Shown here: positions 15,864-24,999 of the stretch, one piece after another
Numbering within the stretch: the first letter of the stretch is position 1
Layout of the letters: every line of letters begins with the position of its first letter
Origin: DATKMS01 sp041497995
GTDB taxonomy: Bacteria; Desulfobacterota; Binatia; HRBIN30
Direction of reading: 5' to 3'
DNA: 38,776 nucleotides
Assembly: GCA_041497995.1 (NCBI GenBank)
Contig: JBGQHM010000013.1
Coordinates: 1-38,776 of the forward strand
Made by a program: the position numbers and the translations under genes
Notes under the pieces: generated by a model
Told to the model about the DNA's origin: nothing
Database searches by the model: none
What the model saw: only the letters and a program-made list of their open reading frames with translations

Positions 15864-17162
15864 ATGTACACCGCCATAGCCAACACAGTTCCGGTCCTAC
15901 TCGTTTCTGCCGTCATGATTCTCGGCAGCACGGGTGCTCCCTCGGCGGCCACGTTTACCGGTCCCGTCGCCATGGCCGTTGCACCCGCGTCGCGCAGCAG
16001 CGGACTAGCTCCGGTTGCGGATCTCAATGGCGACGGGGTTCCAGACCTGGTCGTAGCGGATACCGGCCGATCCATCGTTTGGGTCTACTTTGGCGCCGGC
16101 CACTCCCTACCAACCGGGCCGGGGGTTGCCTTGCCTCTGCCGTCGTATGTGACAATGAGCGGTGTGGCGCTCGGAGACTTCGACGGCGACGGCGTTACTG
16201 ACATCGTGACCACATACCCGCGGGGGAACTATGCGAGTGTGCTTTATGGAACGAAGGATGCGCTGACCCAAAATGGAAACGGGACGTTCACCGGTCCCTT
16301 CAATTTTGTGCTGGGCCTCTCACCCCAGGTCGTTGCAGCTGGACCACTTCGGGGCAGCGGCAACCCGTGGGGGTTGGTGGCGATCGGTCGTGGCCACATG
16401 CGCGGCGATCGGGGCGGGGTGGCGATCCTCGTAGGGTCAGGGGGCGGAGGCTTCGCGACGAGTCAGTCTATTACCGTCGGTCGGCGAGTGCGTGGTGTCG
16501 TGCTTGGTGACTTCGGCACGACTGCCAGCGACTCGCGACGTGATGGAAATCTAGACATTGCGGTGACCACCGACGCAAGTGTCAGCATCATCTACGGGGA
16601 CGGAGCTGGTAACTTTGGCGCACCAGACACGTATTCCGCTGGCTACGCTCCCAAGGCGATTGCGACGGGCGACTTCAACAACGATGGCTGCTCGGATCTT
16701 GCGGCTACGGATAACGGTCACGGATCAACCGTAGTCCTGATGCTCCTTGGACGCTGCGAGGGCACAGGAGGCAGCTTTGCGCCGCCGGTCAAGATAGCGA
16801 ACTTGCCGAGAGGCGGTATGTCCCTCAGTATTACCCCTCTCAACCTCAATGGGGACGGAAAGCTCGATCTAGCGGTTACCAGACAACGGCGCACGCCGGG
16901 TGTGGACCTGCTGATCAACAATTCCGATCTCGCCACGGCCCCGATGGAGCCGCGGTTTCTGGAACCAATGCTTTGCGCGGCGGGGGCGCGGCCCGAAAAT
17001 GTCGTCGCCGGGAGCTTCAACCCCGATGTTGACGCCATCGACGACTTGGTCGTGGCTACGCCGCGCGCCACCACCGCGGGGTCGAACACGAATCTCGCAG
17101 TTCTTCTCGGCGATGGCATCGAGGCGTCGTGTCCGACCGCATCGGAATTCGCGCTTCCCTGA
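15864..17162 (+). CDS. Exported FG-GAP (VCBS) repeat protein A
   Basis: 432 residues. ATG 15864 follows a strong AGGAGG at 15851. A Sec signal peptide (hydrophobic 8-24, cleavage near APSAA) is followed by a beta-propeller of FG-GAP/VCBS units, each with a Ca-binding D-x-N-x-D-G loop: ADLNGDGVPDLVVAD (~53), GDFDGDGVTDIVTTYP (~107), GDFGTTASDSRRDGNLDIAV (~216), GDFNNDGCSDLAATDNG (~270), LNLNGDGKLDLAVTR (~327), GSFNPDVDAIDDLVVATP (~394). Such propellers in secreted proteins bind ligands or mediate adhesion, using calcium. Cys residues in the NNDGC loop, GRCEG and the CAAGARP segment match those in proteins B and C (or B only), marking a local paralogous family. No C-terminal sorting signal. Possible roles include adhesion; not provable here. 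Confidence 0.88.
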   Translation: MYTAIANTVPVLLVSAVMILGSTGAPSAATFTGPVAMAVAPASRSSGLAPVADLNGDGVPDLVVADTGRSIVWVYFGAGHSLPTGPGVALPLPSYVTMSGVALGDFDGDGVTDIVTTYPRGNYASVLYGTKDALTQNGNGTFTGPFNFVLGLSPQVVAAGPLRGSGNPWGLVAIGRGHMRGDRGGVAILVGSGGGGFATSQSITVGRRVRGVVLGDFGTTASDSRRDGNLDIAVTTDASVSIIYGDGAGNFGAPDTYSAGYAPKAIATGDFNNDGCSDLAATDNGHGSTVVLMLLGRCEGTGGSFAPPVKIANLPRGGMSLSITPLNLNGDGKLDLAVTRQRRTPGVDLLINNSDLATAPMEPRFLEPMLCAAGARPENVVAGSFNPDVDAIDDLVVATPRATTAGSNTNLAVLLGDGIEASCPTASEFALP

Positions 17163-17739
17163 CGCCGGACGCGGATCACCACTAACGGGCCAGGACACGG
17201 CAGTCGCCGACTGGCGAGCCACTGAATAGCTCGGCGCGTATGCCCGTCGTTGCGCGATGCCGCAGCGAGATTGGCCCGCCGCTGCCGGAGTGTGTTGTGA
17301 CGCGGTGGTCGCCCCGTTCGTCGTGTGCACGATGCGTGACGGTCGATGCGATCGCGGTGGTATTCGCTTCGGAGGTCTCCAGATGATGGACCCTCGCGCC
17401 AGCAAGTCTATACGGCTCGCGGGGTTACGGATACCGGACGGGACTGGTCGGTAAAGTTATTCGGTCCGGGACTGGGTGTTCGTGAAAGGCCAATTTCACC
17501 CTCCACATCTGCTCTGCAAAAGTAAGATTTGACACAGACTCGCCGAGTCTAGTAAATGGCTCCGTACTTCTACTGAGTCGACGATCCAGCGGGGACGGGA
17601 TGAGAAGCGGTCGAGGCGCACAATCGGCGGACCGAGAGCTTGCCGGCCTGCAGCGCGGGCCCCCGTTCAAGTCGCTAGTTGGCGCTTGAGTGGGGGGCGC
17701 GAGCTACTTGAGCCACCAAGGCATGCTCGGGGGACGTGA
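17163..17739. other. 577-bp non-coding gap
   Basis: No ORF here has a ribosome site or recognisable product. It contains a short dyad CAGTCG-C-CGACTG (17201-17213), 38 bp after the FG-GAP A stop, and the predicted promoter/operator at 17529-17557. Base composition around 17450-17580 is more AT-rich than neighbouring genes. I see nothing else in it. Confidence 0.6.
17529..17557 (+). promoter_or_regulatory. Predicted promoter with dyad filling the spacer
   Basis: A perfect -35 TTGACA (17529-17534) is followed after 17 bp by a weak -10 GTAAAT (17552-17557). The spacer is almost wholly a perfect inverted repeat, AGACTCG-C-CGAGTCT (17536-17550). It lies 183 bp upstream of the sigma-region-4-like gene and could drive it and the overlapping subtilase. 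A repressor or MerR-like activator at the dyad would control access to the promoter. The weak -10 limits confidence. Confidence 0.4.
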
Positions 17740-18156
17740 ATGAACAGCATTCAGCGGCGCTTGTTCCGCGTTTTTGCAGAGGTTGGCGGCGATCTCACCG
17801 AAGACACCGAGGTTGATCGCTTCATCCGTTGCGTTGAGGGTAACTTGCTCTTGCTCCCGCCCAAGGTGCGAGAAGCGACTGAGCTACTCTGGCGCTCCAA
17901 GGACAGTCCAGACTATGCCCAGCTCACCGCCGAGCTCTCGCGTCGGGACCCCATCGCAGTCACTGCGGCGACCCTACGGCAGCGGGTCTCACGGGGCGTT
18001 CGTTTGCTGGAGAACGCAGTGCGTCGGCGACCGTGGGGAGGGTTGCTGGGAAACGGCAGCGCCGAACGAACGGCGCCCGCCGCTCGGACCGCGGCGGGTG
18101 TATCTAGCCACCCCGCCGGAAGTGGCGCCCCGCGTCGGCGCGGCGCGAATACATGA
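17740..18156 (+). CDS. Sigma region-4-like HTH protein
   Basis: 138 residues. Residues ~38-96 (LLPPKVREATELLWRSKDSPDYAQLTAELSRRDPIAVTAATLRQRVSRGVRLLENAVRRR) have the layout of sigma-70/ECF region 4: a helix after LPPK-R, the HTH, and a recognition helix ending R-x-R-x-S-R-G-x-x-L. A region 2 that would bind core RNA polymerase and the -10 box is not seen: the first 37 residues are too short and different. The tail is Ala/Pro/Gly/Arg-rich and probably disordered. It overlaps the subtilase start by 4 bp (ATGA), so the two are co-translated. It may be a DNA-binding regulator or an accessory to a sigma factor encoded elsewhere. ATG has GGGGACGTG nearby as a weak ribosome site. Confidence 0.65.
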   Translation: MNSIQRRLFRVFAEVGGDLTEDTEVDRFIRCVEGNLLLLPPKVREATELLWRSKDSPDYAQLTAELSRRDPIAVTAATLRQRVSRGVRLLENAVRRRPWGGLLGNGSAERTAPAARTAAGVSSHPAGSGAPRRRGANT

Positions 18157-21100
18157 ACCCCGGCCCTCGTCGCGCGGCGCTCATTCTCGCGTCGGCCGCG
18201 ACCGCGGGGTTGCTTACTGCCGCGGCCCGTATCGGATTGACCGTGGTCAGACTACCGGCAGCAGTTGCGGCGACGCTGCAAAAAAAGCAGACGGCGCCGT
18301 TGGCACCTGCATACCGCCCGGGCAACCTCTTGGTGAGGTACAAAACTCCCTTCAGCCCACCGGCGGCAGAGTTGTTCGCGCGCCGCAAATCGTTCACACC
18401 CTACACCGGTTCGAGTCGCCTGGACGCGTTGCACCGACGCTACCACGTTGAGAATATCCAGCCGTTGTTCCGCGCACCTCCGTTGCCTGCTTCCGCAGGG
18501 CTTCGCCGTGCCGTGACCAGCGGTGCGGACTGGGAGACACATCTGGCGTCCTTGCGACAACGCTTTGCGGTGCGCGCACGCCGCGCGCCCGTGCACCAAG
18601 TTGCGTCGGACCTGAGCACGATCTACCAGCTGACCGTCCCTCCGCAGACCGACATCCAGGACCTAGCGAGCGAGTATGCAACCGACCCGAGCGTCGACTA
18701 CGCTGAGCCGAACTACGTCTATCACCTGTATTTCACCCCTAACGACTCCCTCTTCAACTCTTCGGGATCGTGGAGGCAGGGCTTTCCGGATCTGTGGGGC
18801 CTGTACAACATTCAGGCGCCGGCCGCGTGGGACCTTGCCACCGGCGCCGGAGTCACCATCGCGGTGCTCGACACCGGCCTGATCCCACTGCCAGACATCG
18901 CGGCCAATATCTGGGTCAATCCGGGAGAGATCCCCGGCAACGGTATCGATGATGATGCGAACGGGTTCGTAGATGATGTCACTGGGTGGGGATTCGCGGA
19001 CCCGGCGGGGAGCACGTTCGATGCTGTCGGGCACGGCACGCACGTGTCGGGGACGCTCGCCGCCGTTGGGAACAATGGTGCCGGTATCATCGGCGTAGCC
19101 TGGCAAGCCAAGGTCATGCCCCTCGGGATTTTCACGGCCTCCGGGGAAAGCAGCAGCGACGTCATTGCCGCCGCCTTGATGTACGCCGTGCAGAATGGGG
19201 CGGACATCGTCAACATGAGTTTCGGCGGCTTCGGAAACTCGTTCGTGGTGCGTGACGCGATCGACTATGCTGCGGCCAACGGTGTGGTGCTGGTCGCTGC
19301 CGCCGGTAATGACGCCATCGACGTCAAGGCGGTCAAACCAGCCAACCTCGATCCCGTCATCGCGACCGCCGCCGTAGACCACTCCGACCAACCGGCGTTC
19401 TTCTCTAACTTCGGCGGGAAAATCGAATTGGCAGCGCCGGGTGGGGGAGACCAAGGGCGAGGCGTATACCAAGCTTTCGATTCGGTGCTGTCGCTGACGC
19501 CGTACAACTGTTGCACGGGCCTGGTGGACCCGAAGCTCGTTCTAACCGAACCGAGTGACGGTTCCCAATTCTTCTTGCGTCAAGCCGGAACCAGCACTGC
19601 CGCACCGCACGTCAGTGGTGCAGCGGCGCTCATTCTCAGCCGCCACCCCGAATTCACGGCGGAACAGGTACGGCAGGCGCTACGCAACGGTGCTGACGAC
19701 CTCGGTCCGGCGGGGCGCGATGCGCGTTACGGCTATGGGCGGCTCAACGTAGCGCACGCCGTGGCGCTCGATGCGGTCGCCGTCGCACGCCTGGAGACCC
19801 CGGCAAACTTGATGCGCTTTCATGGCGAGCTGACGTCCATTCGCGCCACGGTCCGCAATCCGGGAGGCCCGACGCCAAGCTGGCGGCTGTGGTCTGGACC
19901 GCAGGGGCAGACGCTCACCGAGATCGCGTCCGGCACCGGCGAGGTCGACAGCGGAATTCTCACGAGCCTTGACACCGAGCCGCTCGGTCCGGGCAACTAT
20001 CTCGTCCGTCTGGACGTCACTGCGCCGAATGCCAGCGCGTCGGACACGCTGCTGTTGACGCGCGGGCCGACACGGCCGTATCTGCGACAGCTATCTGATG
20101 GAGCACCCTTCTTCGTCGTTTTCCCGCACGCGCTGCGGCCAAACGCCTGGACCGCCGACGGCCGGACGCTGGTGTGGACGGAGCAACAAAGCCCCGGCTT
20201 TCAGCGCGTGGTGGCACGCGACCTGCGCCTCGGGACCGACCGCACGATCATCCAGTTCCGCTTGGGTGTCGAGCTGCTCGAAGGGCAAGACGCCGCCGAG
20301 GCGGTCATCAGTGCAGATGGCAGGACAATCGCCTGCGCGGCTCCCGAGGATCTGAGCACCTCGGCGTCGAGCGATGTCGACCGCAACTTCCAGCTGTTTG
20401 TATTCGACACGCAGGCCGGAACCTTGAGCCAGGTCAGTCACGCTCATGGCGGCAACGTGCTCGACTTTCGCGGCCTCAGTATCGCCGCCGATGCGAGTCG
20501 GATAGCGCTGATTAGCCGACTCAACCTCGATCCAACGGTCGACAATAGCGATGCCAATCCCGAGTTGTTCTTCTGGGACAGGGCGAGCGCCGCATTCCAT
20601 CAGGTTACCAAAACCACGAGGTCGGTCGGCGGTGCCCTCGGATCGCCGGTGATCAGCGCCGACGGCAATACCATCGCCTTTGTTTCCTACGACGACTTGG
20701 ATCCTGGCGTGGGCAATGCGTCAGGCGCCCTGCAGGTGTTCACCTACGATGTCGGCCGCGGCGAGATGCGGCAACTCACACGGATGAGCGGCACGCTGCC
20801 ATATCTCGATACGGAGATCGCGATGAGTGCGGATGGCGGCCTCGTCGCGAGCTCGATCGACAATCCGAAGGGACAGCTAAACCTGGATCAACGAACCCTC
20901 CAAGTGATCGACACCGGTAGTGGAGCGCTCAGAGAACTGCTGACGGTGCCGCTCGCGAATGCATCCCCCAACCTCCTGCGTTTTTCCAGCGATGGACAGT
21001 TGCTCTTCTTCCCGGCCGACGTGTCCCGCGATCGGCTCCTGCCCGCGCCAGCCTCAAGCACCGCCTTTGGCAGAGAGGTCTTTCAATACGACCTGCAGAG

Positions 21101-21689
21101 CGGACAGACGCGCGCGCTGACGGCCCTGGACGGTGGGTTTCTCGGGGGGCTGGCGATTGCGCCGGACGGGCGGCTGGCGTTCTTTGAAAATCATCCTCCT
21201 CGCTTCGACCCGGACGGCACCAACGATGATGGCACCGCGGAGATCCTTCTCTGCGAAGCAAGTGTCGATGGCGGCGTCCTGAGCCTGAGAAGGGGAAGGA
21301 TCACGAAGATTCAGAAGGGCCAGGACCGCCTTACGCTCAGCGGGCTTCTCGTCCGACCGAGTGGCACAGCGCTCGATCTGACGGAAGACGATGTCTCCGT
21401 CACGCTGCTTGGGGCCAATGGTCAGCTGTTGAGCTCCTCTTTGGCGGCGGGTTCGGTGACGAAGAGAGCGAGAAGCTGGCAGTGGAGCAAGCCCGGCGCA
21501 TCGGGCCTCACGAGACTCATCGTCAGCACCATTGACGCTACCCACTACAGCTTCAAGATCACGGGCGAGAGCACAGGTTTGTTTGCGGAAGCCACCCCCT
21601 ACTTGGCGGTCCAAGTGCAAATCGGCGCGGCCTCCTTCGGCAACGCGCAGCGGTTCCGCAGCAAAGGCCAGCGGCTCGTCTATCCCTAG
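18153..21689 (+). CDS. Exported subtilisin-family protease with TolB-like propeller
   Basis: 1178 residues. Residues ~8-42 are hydrophobic with a twin-Arg-like RR, a signal or anchor. Residues ~50-195 form an inhibitor-type propeptide (PGNLLVRYKTP...PSVDYAEPNYVYHL). Residues ~215-545 are the S8 domain with the triad Asp240 (AVLDTGL), His294 (GHGTHVSG) and Ser481 (GTSTAAPHVSG), and oxyanion Asn386 (AAAGN). Thr replaces the usual Met next to the Ser. An inserted loop with Cys453-Cys454 (YNCCTG) is unusual. Residues ~550-640: beta-sandwich; ~650-1030: TolB/WD40-like PD repeats (VISADGRTIACAAPEDL, VISADGNTIAFVSYDDLD, ISMSADGG-type units). Residues ~1055-1178 are a C-terminal beta domain (QDRLTLSGLLVRPSG...LDLTEDDVSVTLLGANG) that I associate with exported proteins of uncultured deltaproteobacterial lineages. 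Translated together with the HTH protein upstream. Confidence 0.92.
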   Translation: MNPGPRRAALILASAATAGLLTAAARIGLTVVRLPAAVAATLQKKQTAPLAPAYRPGNLLVRYKTPFSPPAAELFARRKSFTPYTGSSRLDALHRRYHVENIQPLFRAPPLPASAGLRRAVTSGADWETHLASLRQRFAVRARRAPVHQVASDLSTIYQLTVPPQTDIQDLASEYATDPSVDYAEPNYVYHLYFTPNDSLFNSSGSWRQGFPDLWGLYNIQAPAAWDLATGAGVTIAVLDTGLIPLPDIAANIWVNPGEIPGNGIDDDANGFVDDVTGWGFADPAGSTFDAVGHGTHVSGTLAAVGNNGAGIIGVAWQAKVMPLGIFTASGESSSDVIAAALMYAVQNGADIVNMSFGGFGNSFVVRDAIDYAAANGVVLVAAAGNDAIDVKAVKPANLDPVIATAAVDHSDQPAFFSNFGGKIELAAPGGGDQGRGVYQAFDSVLSLTPYNCCTGLVDPKLVLTEPSDGSQFFLRQAGTSTAAPHVSGAAALILSRHPEFTAEQVRQALRNGADDLGPAGRDARYGYGRLNVAHAVALDAVAVARLETPANLMRFHGELTSIRATVRNPGGPTPSWRLWSGPQGQTLTEIASGTGEVDSGILTSLDTEPLGPGNYLVRLDVTAPNASASDTLLLTRGPTRPYLRQLSDGAPFFVVFPHALRPNAWTADGRTLVWTEQQSPGFQRVVARDLRLGTDRTIIQFRLGVELLEGQDAAEAVISADGRTIACAAPEDLSTSASSDVDRNFQLFVFDTQAGTLSQVSHAHGGNVLDFRGLSIAADASRIALISRLNLDPTVDNSDANPELFFWDRASAAFHQVTKTTRSVGGALGSPVISADGNTIAFVSYDDLDPGVGNASGALQVFTYDVGRGEMRQLTRMSGTLPYLDTEIAMSADGGLVASSIDNPKGQLNLDQRTLQVIDTGSGALRELLTVPLANASPNLLRFSSDGQLLFFPADVSRDRLLPAPASSTAFGREVFQYDLQSGQTRALTALDGGFLGGLAIAPDGRLAFFENHPPRFDPDGTNDDGTAEILLCEASVDGGVLSLRRGRITKIQKGQDRLTLSGLLVRPSGTALDLTEDDVSVTLLGANGQLLSSSLAAGSVTKRARSWQWSKPGASGLTRLIVSTIDATHYSFKITGESTGLFAEATPYLAVQVQIGAASFGNAQRFRSKGQRLVYP

Positions 21690-21782
21690 AGGCTCTCTGC
21701 CGTACTTGCACGAGCTAACACGTCCGCAGTCGCTGGCTCGATTGGCGACAAGCGGGCGCGCCTCTTATTACTGACACTTCCC

Positions 21783-21818
21783 GTCACATCGTGAACAATC
21801 ATGTCACAACGCGTCACA
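21783..21818 (+). promoter_or_regulatory. Three phased GTCACA direct repeats
   Basis: GTCACA occurs at 21783, 21803 and 21813, that is, at spacings of 20 and 10 bp, placing all three on the same face of the helix, 73-108 bp upstream of FG-GAP protein B. OmpR/PhoB-type regulators bind direct half-sites spaced about one turn apart. A related GTCAT follows at 21829. The regulator is not identified. Confidence 0.4.
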
Positions 21819-21890
21819 CCAGCTTCGCGTCATGGTATGAGCAGCGCTGTCGAGGTCGGGTGAGACATCGACCGTACGGAAGGGGGAGCT

Positions 21891-24533
21891 ATGACCGGGA
21901 AGCGTAGTGTGGTGCCACGATGGGTTATCGGCCTAGTAGTCGTTGGGGGAGCGCTCTCAATTGCGGGGCGCGCGTTTGCGACTTTGTCTTTCGACGTCAT
22001 TCAGTACGGTTTTGGCAACGGCCCGACGGTCGCTGCAGCCGCGCCGCCGGCGGCGGTTGGTTCGTTCGTGCCCACGAACGCGACCATTTGGGGAACGCAC
22101 ATCAACACGCTGCAGGGTGGCCTGCCGCACGTCGCCGGCTTCAACGAAGGTGCGGGAGCGGGTCTCGACAGCTTCCCCGACTTGGCAGTAGCGAACGCCG
22201 ACGGCAACACCGTGTCCATATACCTCGGTACGGGGACCGGGTTCTCGGTGAGCGCTACCCACATCCTGGCGGGAGCGGGGACAAACCTTCTCAAGTCGCC
22301 CCAAGGAATTGCCCTGGGCGATTTCAATGGCGATGGCAAGACAGACATCGCCGTCAGCAACTACAGTGGGGCGAGCGTGTCAGTTTTCATTGGCGACGGA
22401 CTCGGGAATTTCACCGGACCAACCAACACCGTCACCCTCAAGAACCCACTGGGGATTGCCGTCGGGAGATTTCAAGGCGCGGCACAGCCCGTCGGCTCCG
22501 TCCAGCCTATGGATGACATCGTTGTGGTGGAGCTGTCGGCCAGTACGGGCGGACAGGTCGGAATCCTGCGCAACAACGGCAACGGCACGTTCAATCGTTG
22601 GGACACTTCCTTCGTTGTTGGGTCGCACCCGAAGTACCTTGCTGTGGGCGATTTCGGTAGCGGGCCGCAGACTCCTGCCCGTGACTTCAAACCTGACGTC
22701 GCCGTCAGCCTGAACGGTGGAGGTGCTGTCGCCATCCTGTTTGGCGACGGTGCCGGTCAGTTCCAGACTGTCGGCGCCCCTAAGACGTACACCACGGATG
22801 CTGGCCCGAAGGGGATTGCGGTTGCCGATTTCGATAAGGATGACTGTCCAGATCTTGCTACCGTGAATCACACCAGTGGCGCCAACTCGGTCGCGATCCT
22901 GCGTGGGATCTGCACGGGCGGGCCGTCCGATACCTTTATCGGGGCAAACTTGCTCCCGTTGGCGGGTAACGCCAACTCCATCGGTGTCGCAGCCATTGAC
23001 CTGAACGCCGACGGAACGGCTGATCTCGCCGTGTCCGACACCGGAACGGACACTGTGGCCTTGGTCCTCAACGTCACCACGACGCCGGCTCCGGCGCCCG
23101 CTGCGCTCCTCTTCCAAGCGCCGGTGTACTGTGCAGCGGACAACGGCCCGGTGGGTGTGGCTGCTGGAAGCTTCGATCCGAGCACGAACGCGGCCGACGA
23201 CGTGGCCCTGTGCAACCGAACCGCCGACGACGCGTCGATTGTAACCGACATCGTGATCAATGCGGCGCCGCCGGGTGGGTACCAGACAGTCTCGTGCCCG
23301 GGGAGCCCACCGCTGCAGATCGGCATGAAAGCGGCGAAGAAGCCAGCCGCGCTCGCCGCGTGTGATGTCACTGGCGCAAGCGGATCTGGCGCGCCAGACG
23401 GCAATATAGACCTCCTGATCCTCGATCAGAGCTCGCCCCAGAAAGTGGTGATCTTCGGTGGCGACGGCGCGGGCAATTTTGCGCGTGGCGCCAACGCCGT
23501 CGCAGTTCCCGGATCGACCGGCAGCAGTATTGCCTGCGGGTTTGGCAACAGCGACACGTTGAACGACTTCGTGGTTGCGAACCATGGCTCTGACGATGCG
23601 GAGTTGTGCGTCAACCTCGGAGACGGAACGTTCAGCTGTGGCGCACTCACCGTTCCCGCGGGCGCTTTGAATGGTCCAACGTCGGTCATCCTCGCGGATT
23701 TGCATCGCGACCCGAACGTCCCGGCGACGTTCGGTAGCCCGCCGCTCGACTACGCGATCACCAGCGAGTCGTTCGGCACTGGGTTGGACACGGTGTTCCT
23801 GTCCACGGATTCGACGCGCAGCCATCTCGTGGCCGACGCCCCGCAATCTGTGGTCGCAGACAAGTTCGGGAGTGGTTTCTTGGACGTGGCGATCGCAACC
23901 TCAACCGGAAACGAAGTCGATGTCCTGTTCAACAACGACCTTTTTGGTGCGGTGCACACGGCCGGAAAATTTTCGACGGCGACGCCACCAACGACCATGC
24001 TCGCGAAGCCACTCGGCACAGTGCCGGGCCACACAACAAAGATCCAACCGGTGTGGATCACCAGCGGCCCTCTCGACAATGATTCGCTGCCAGACGTGGT
24101 CACGGCAGATCAGGGGCAGGATCTGATCAGTGTGCTCCTCCAGATACCGAGCGGTGGCGACTTCTTCAGTCCGGTCACCTACGCCGCGAGCAATGGACCC
24201 GATTCAGTGGCGGTGGCAGACTTCGACGGCGATGGCGCCAACGACGTCGGTGCAGCGGCCTTCAGTAGCGACAAGGTTGCGATTCTGCTCGGGACCAAGG
24301 ATTCGGGAGGCCACCCGACCGGCACCTTGACGGCGTGCCCGACCAACACGGCCAGCTGTGAGTTCACTGCTGGAGATGGACCTCTCTCTATTCAGGTCGC
24401 CAAGTTGAACGGCGACATGAAGCCGGATATCGCCGTCGTTGACCAAAATTCCGGTGCCTTGACCGTACTCTTGAACACCTCGTCTCCGCCCCCAACGCCT
24501 GGTCCGACTCCCACCCCGGGCGGTGGCTGCTGA
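21891..24533 (+). CDS. Exported FG-GAP (VCBS) repeat protein B with Pro-rich tail ending in Cys
   Basis: 880 residues. GGGGGAGCT precedes the ATG. A Sec signal peptide (hydrophobic 12-26, cleavage near GRAFA) leads into two successive sets of FG-GAP units, each with a Ca-binding loop, e.g. GDFNGDGKTDIAVSN (~142), VADFDKDDCPDLATV (~306), IDLNADGTADLAVSD (~369), VADFDGDGANDVGAA (~778), KLNGDMKPDIAVVD (~845). The first set matches proteins A and C in order and in Cys positions (ILRGICTGG; YCAADNGPVGVAAGSF), so B looks like an A-type unit extended by a second propeller. The C-terminus is a Pro/Thr linker and the last residue is Cys (TPGPTPTPGGGC). This is not a known LPXTG, GlyGly- or MYXO-CTERM signal. 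No N-terminal lipobox. Probably cell-surface or secreted. Confidence 0.88.
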   Translation: MTGKRSVVPRWVIGLVVVGGALSIAGRAFATLSFDVIQYGFGNGPTVAAAAPPAAVGSFVPTNATIWGTHINTLQGGLPHVAGFNEGAGAGLDSFPDLAVANADGNTVSIYLGTGTGFSVSATHILAGAGTNLLKSPQGIALGDFNGDGKTDIAVSNYSGASVSVFIGDGLGNFTGPTNTVTLKNPLGIAVGRFQGAAQPVGSVQPMDDIVVVELSASTGGQVGILRNNGNGTFNRWDTSFVVGSHPKYLAVGDFGSGPQTPARDFKPDVAVSLNGGGAVAILFGDGAGQFQTVGAPKTYTTDAGPKGIAVADFDKDDCPDLATVNHTSGANSVAILRGICTGGPSDTFIGANLLPLAGNANSIGVAAIDLNADGTADLAVSDTGTDTVALVLNVTTTPAPAPAALLFQAPVYCAADNGPVGVAAGSFDPSTNAADDVALCNRTADDASIVTDIVINAAPPGGYQTVSCPGSPPLQIGMKAAKKPAALAACDVTGASGSGAPDGNIDLLILDQSSPQKVVIFGGDGAGNFARGANAVAVPGSTGSSIACGFGNSDTLNDFVVANHGSDDAELCVNLGDGTFSCGALTVPAGALNGPTSVILADLHRDPNVPATFGSPPLDYAITSESFGTGLDTVFLSTDSTRSHLVADAPQSVVADKFGSGFLDVAIATSTGNEVDVLFNNDLFGAVHTAGKFSTATPPTTMLAKPLGTVPGHTTKIQPVWITSGPLDNDSLPDVVTADQGQDLISVLLQIPSGGDFFSPVTYAASNGPDSVAVADFDGDGANDVGAAAFSSDKVAILLGTKDSGGHPTGTLTACPTNTASCEFTAGDGPLSIQVAKLNGDMKPDIAVVDQNSGALTVLLNTSSPPPTPGPTPTPGGGC

Positions 24534-24573
24534 CCGAGGCGCACCTGTGGACGGCACGAGAAGGAGAAGAGCC

Positions 24574-24999
24574 ATGACGATTTCGCGATGGGTGATGAAA
24601 GTGATGAAGTCGACGGGCGTGGCGGTCGGGCTACCAGTACTGTTCGGCTTGTGCGTGATCGCACGGCCGGCGGTGGTTCACGCGGGTGATCTGGTGGTCT
24701 CCGGCACGTGGAAGAGCAATGTCAGCGACAACAAGGAAGGGACGTGGCAGCTCACCGGAACCAGTACGAATTTGGTAATCAACGGAGAGCTGACGTCGAC
24801 GGGCCCGTCCGACTTTGGGCAAGGCACCATCCTGGGCGCGCTGGCTCAAACGGGCGGCATCCATTTTGGCGTGGTCTACAATGAGGTCTACGAGGCCACG
24901 TTTGATGGAACGGTGACCGGAGGTGTGGCCTCGGGGACCTACACGACCAAGGACGACGATGCGGGATCATGGCAAGGCAGTCTCGGCGCGCCCCAATGA
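24574..24999 (+). CDS. Small exported beta-rich protein
   Basis: 141 residues from ATG 24574, with a strong AAGGAGAAGA 8 bp upstream; the longer frame has no ribosome site. A Sec signal peptide covers residues 1-36 (basic MTISRWVMKVMK, hydrophobic core, cleavage near VVHAG). The mature ~105 residues are almost entirely beta-pattern with T/G/S turns (SGTWKSNVSDNKEGTWQLTGTSTNLVINGELTSTG...FDGTVTGGVASGTYTTKDDDAGSWQGSLG), suggesting one beta-barrel or sandwich. No Cys in the mature part. It sits 40 bp after FG-GAP B. Not recognised as a named family; exported partner or binding protein is a guess. Confidence 0.75.
   Translation: MTISRWVMKVMKSTGVAVGLPVLFGLCVIARPAVVHAGDLVVSGTWKSNVSDNKEGTWQLTGTSTNLVINGELTSTGPSDFGQGTILGALAQTGGIHFGVVYNEVYEATFDGTVTGGVASGTYTTKDDDAGSWQGSLGAPQ

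Noticed and set aside
17201..17213. Dyad CAGTCG-C-CGACTG as terminator of FG-GAP A
   Set aside because: Too short, no T-run; inverted repeats of this size are expected by chance.
22380..23846. 488-residue minus-strand ORF opposite FG-GAP B
   Set aside because: Arg/Val-rich antisense of repeat DNA, with no ribosome site or domain.
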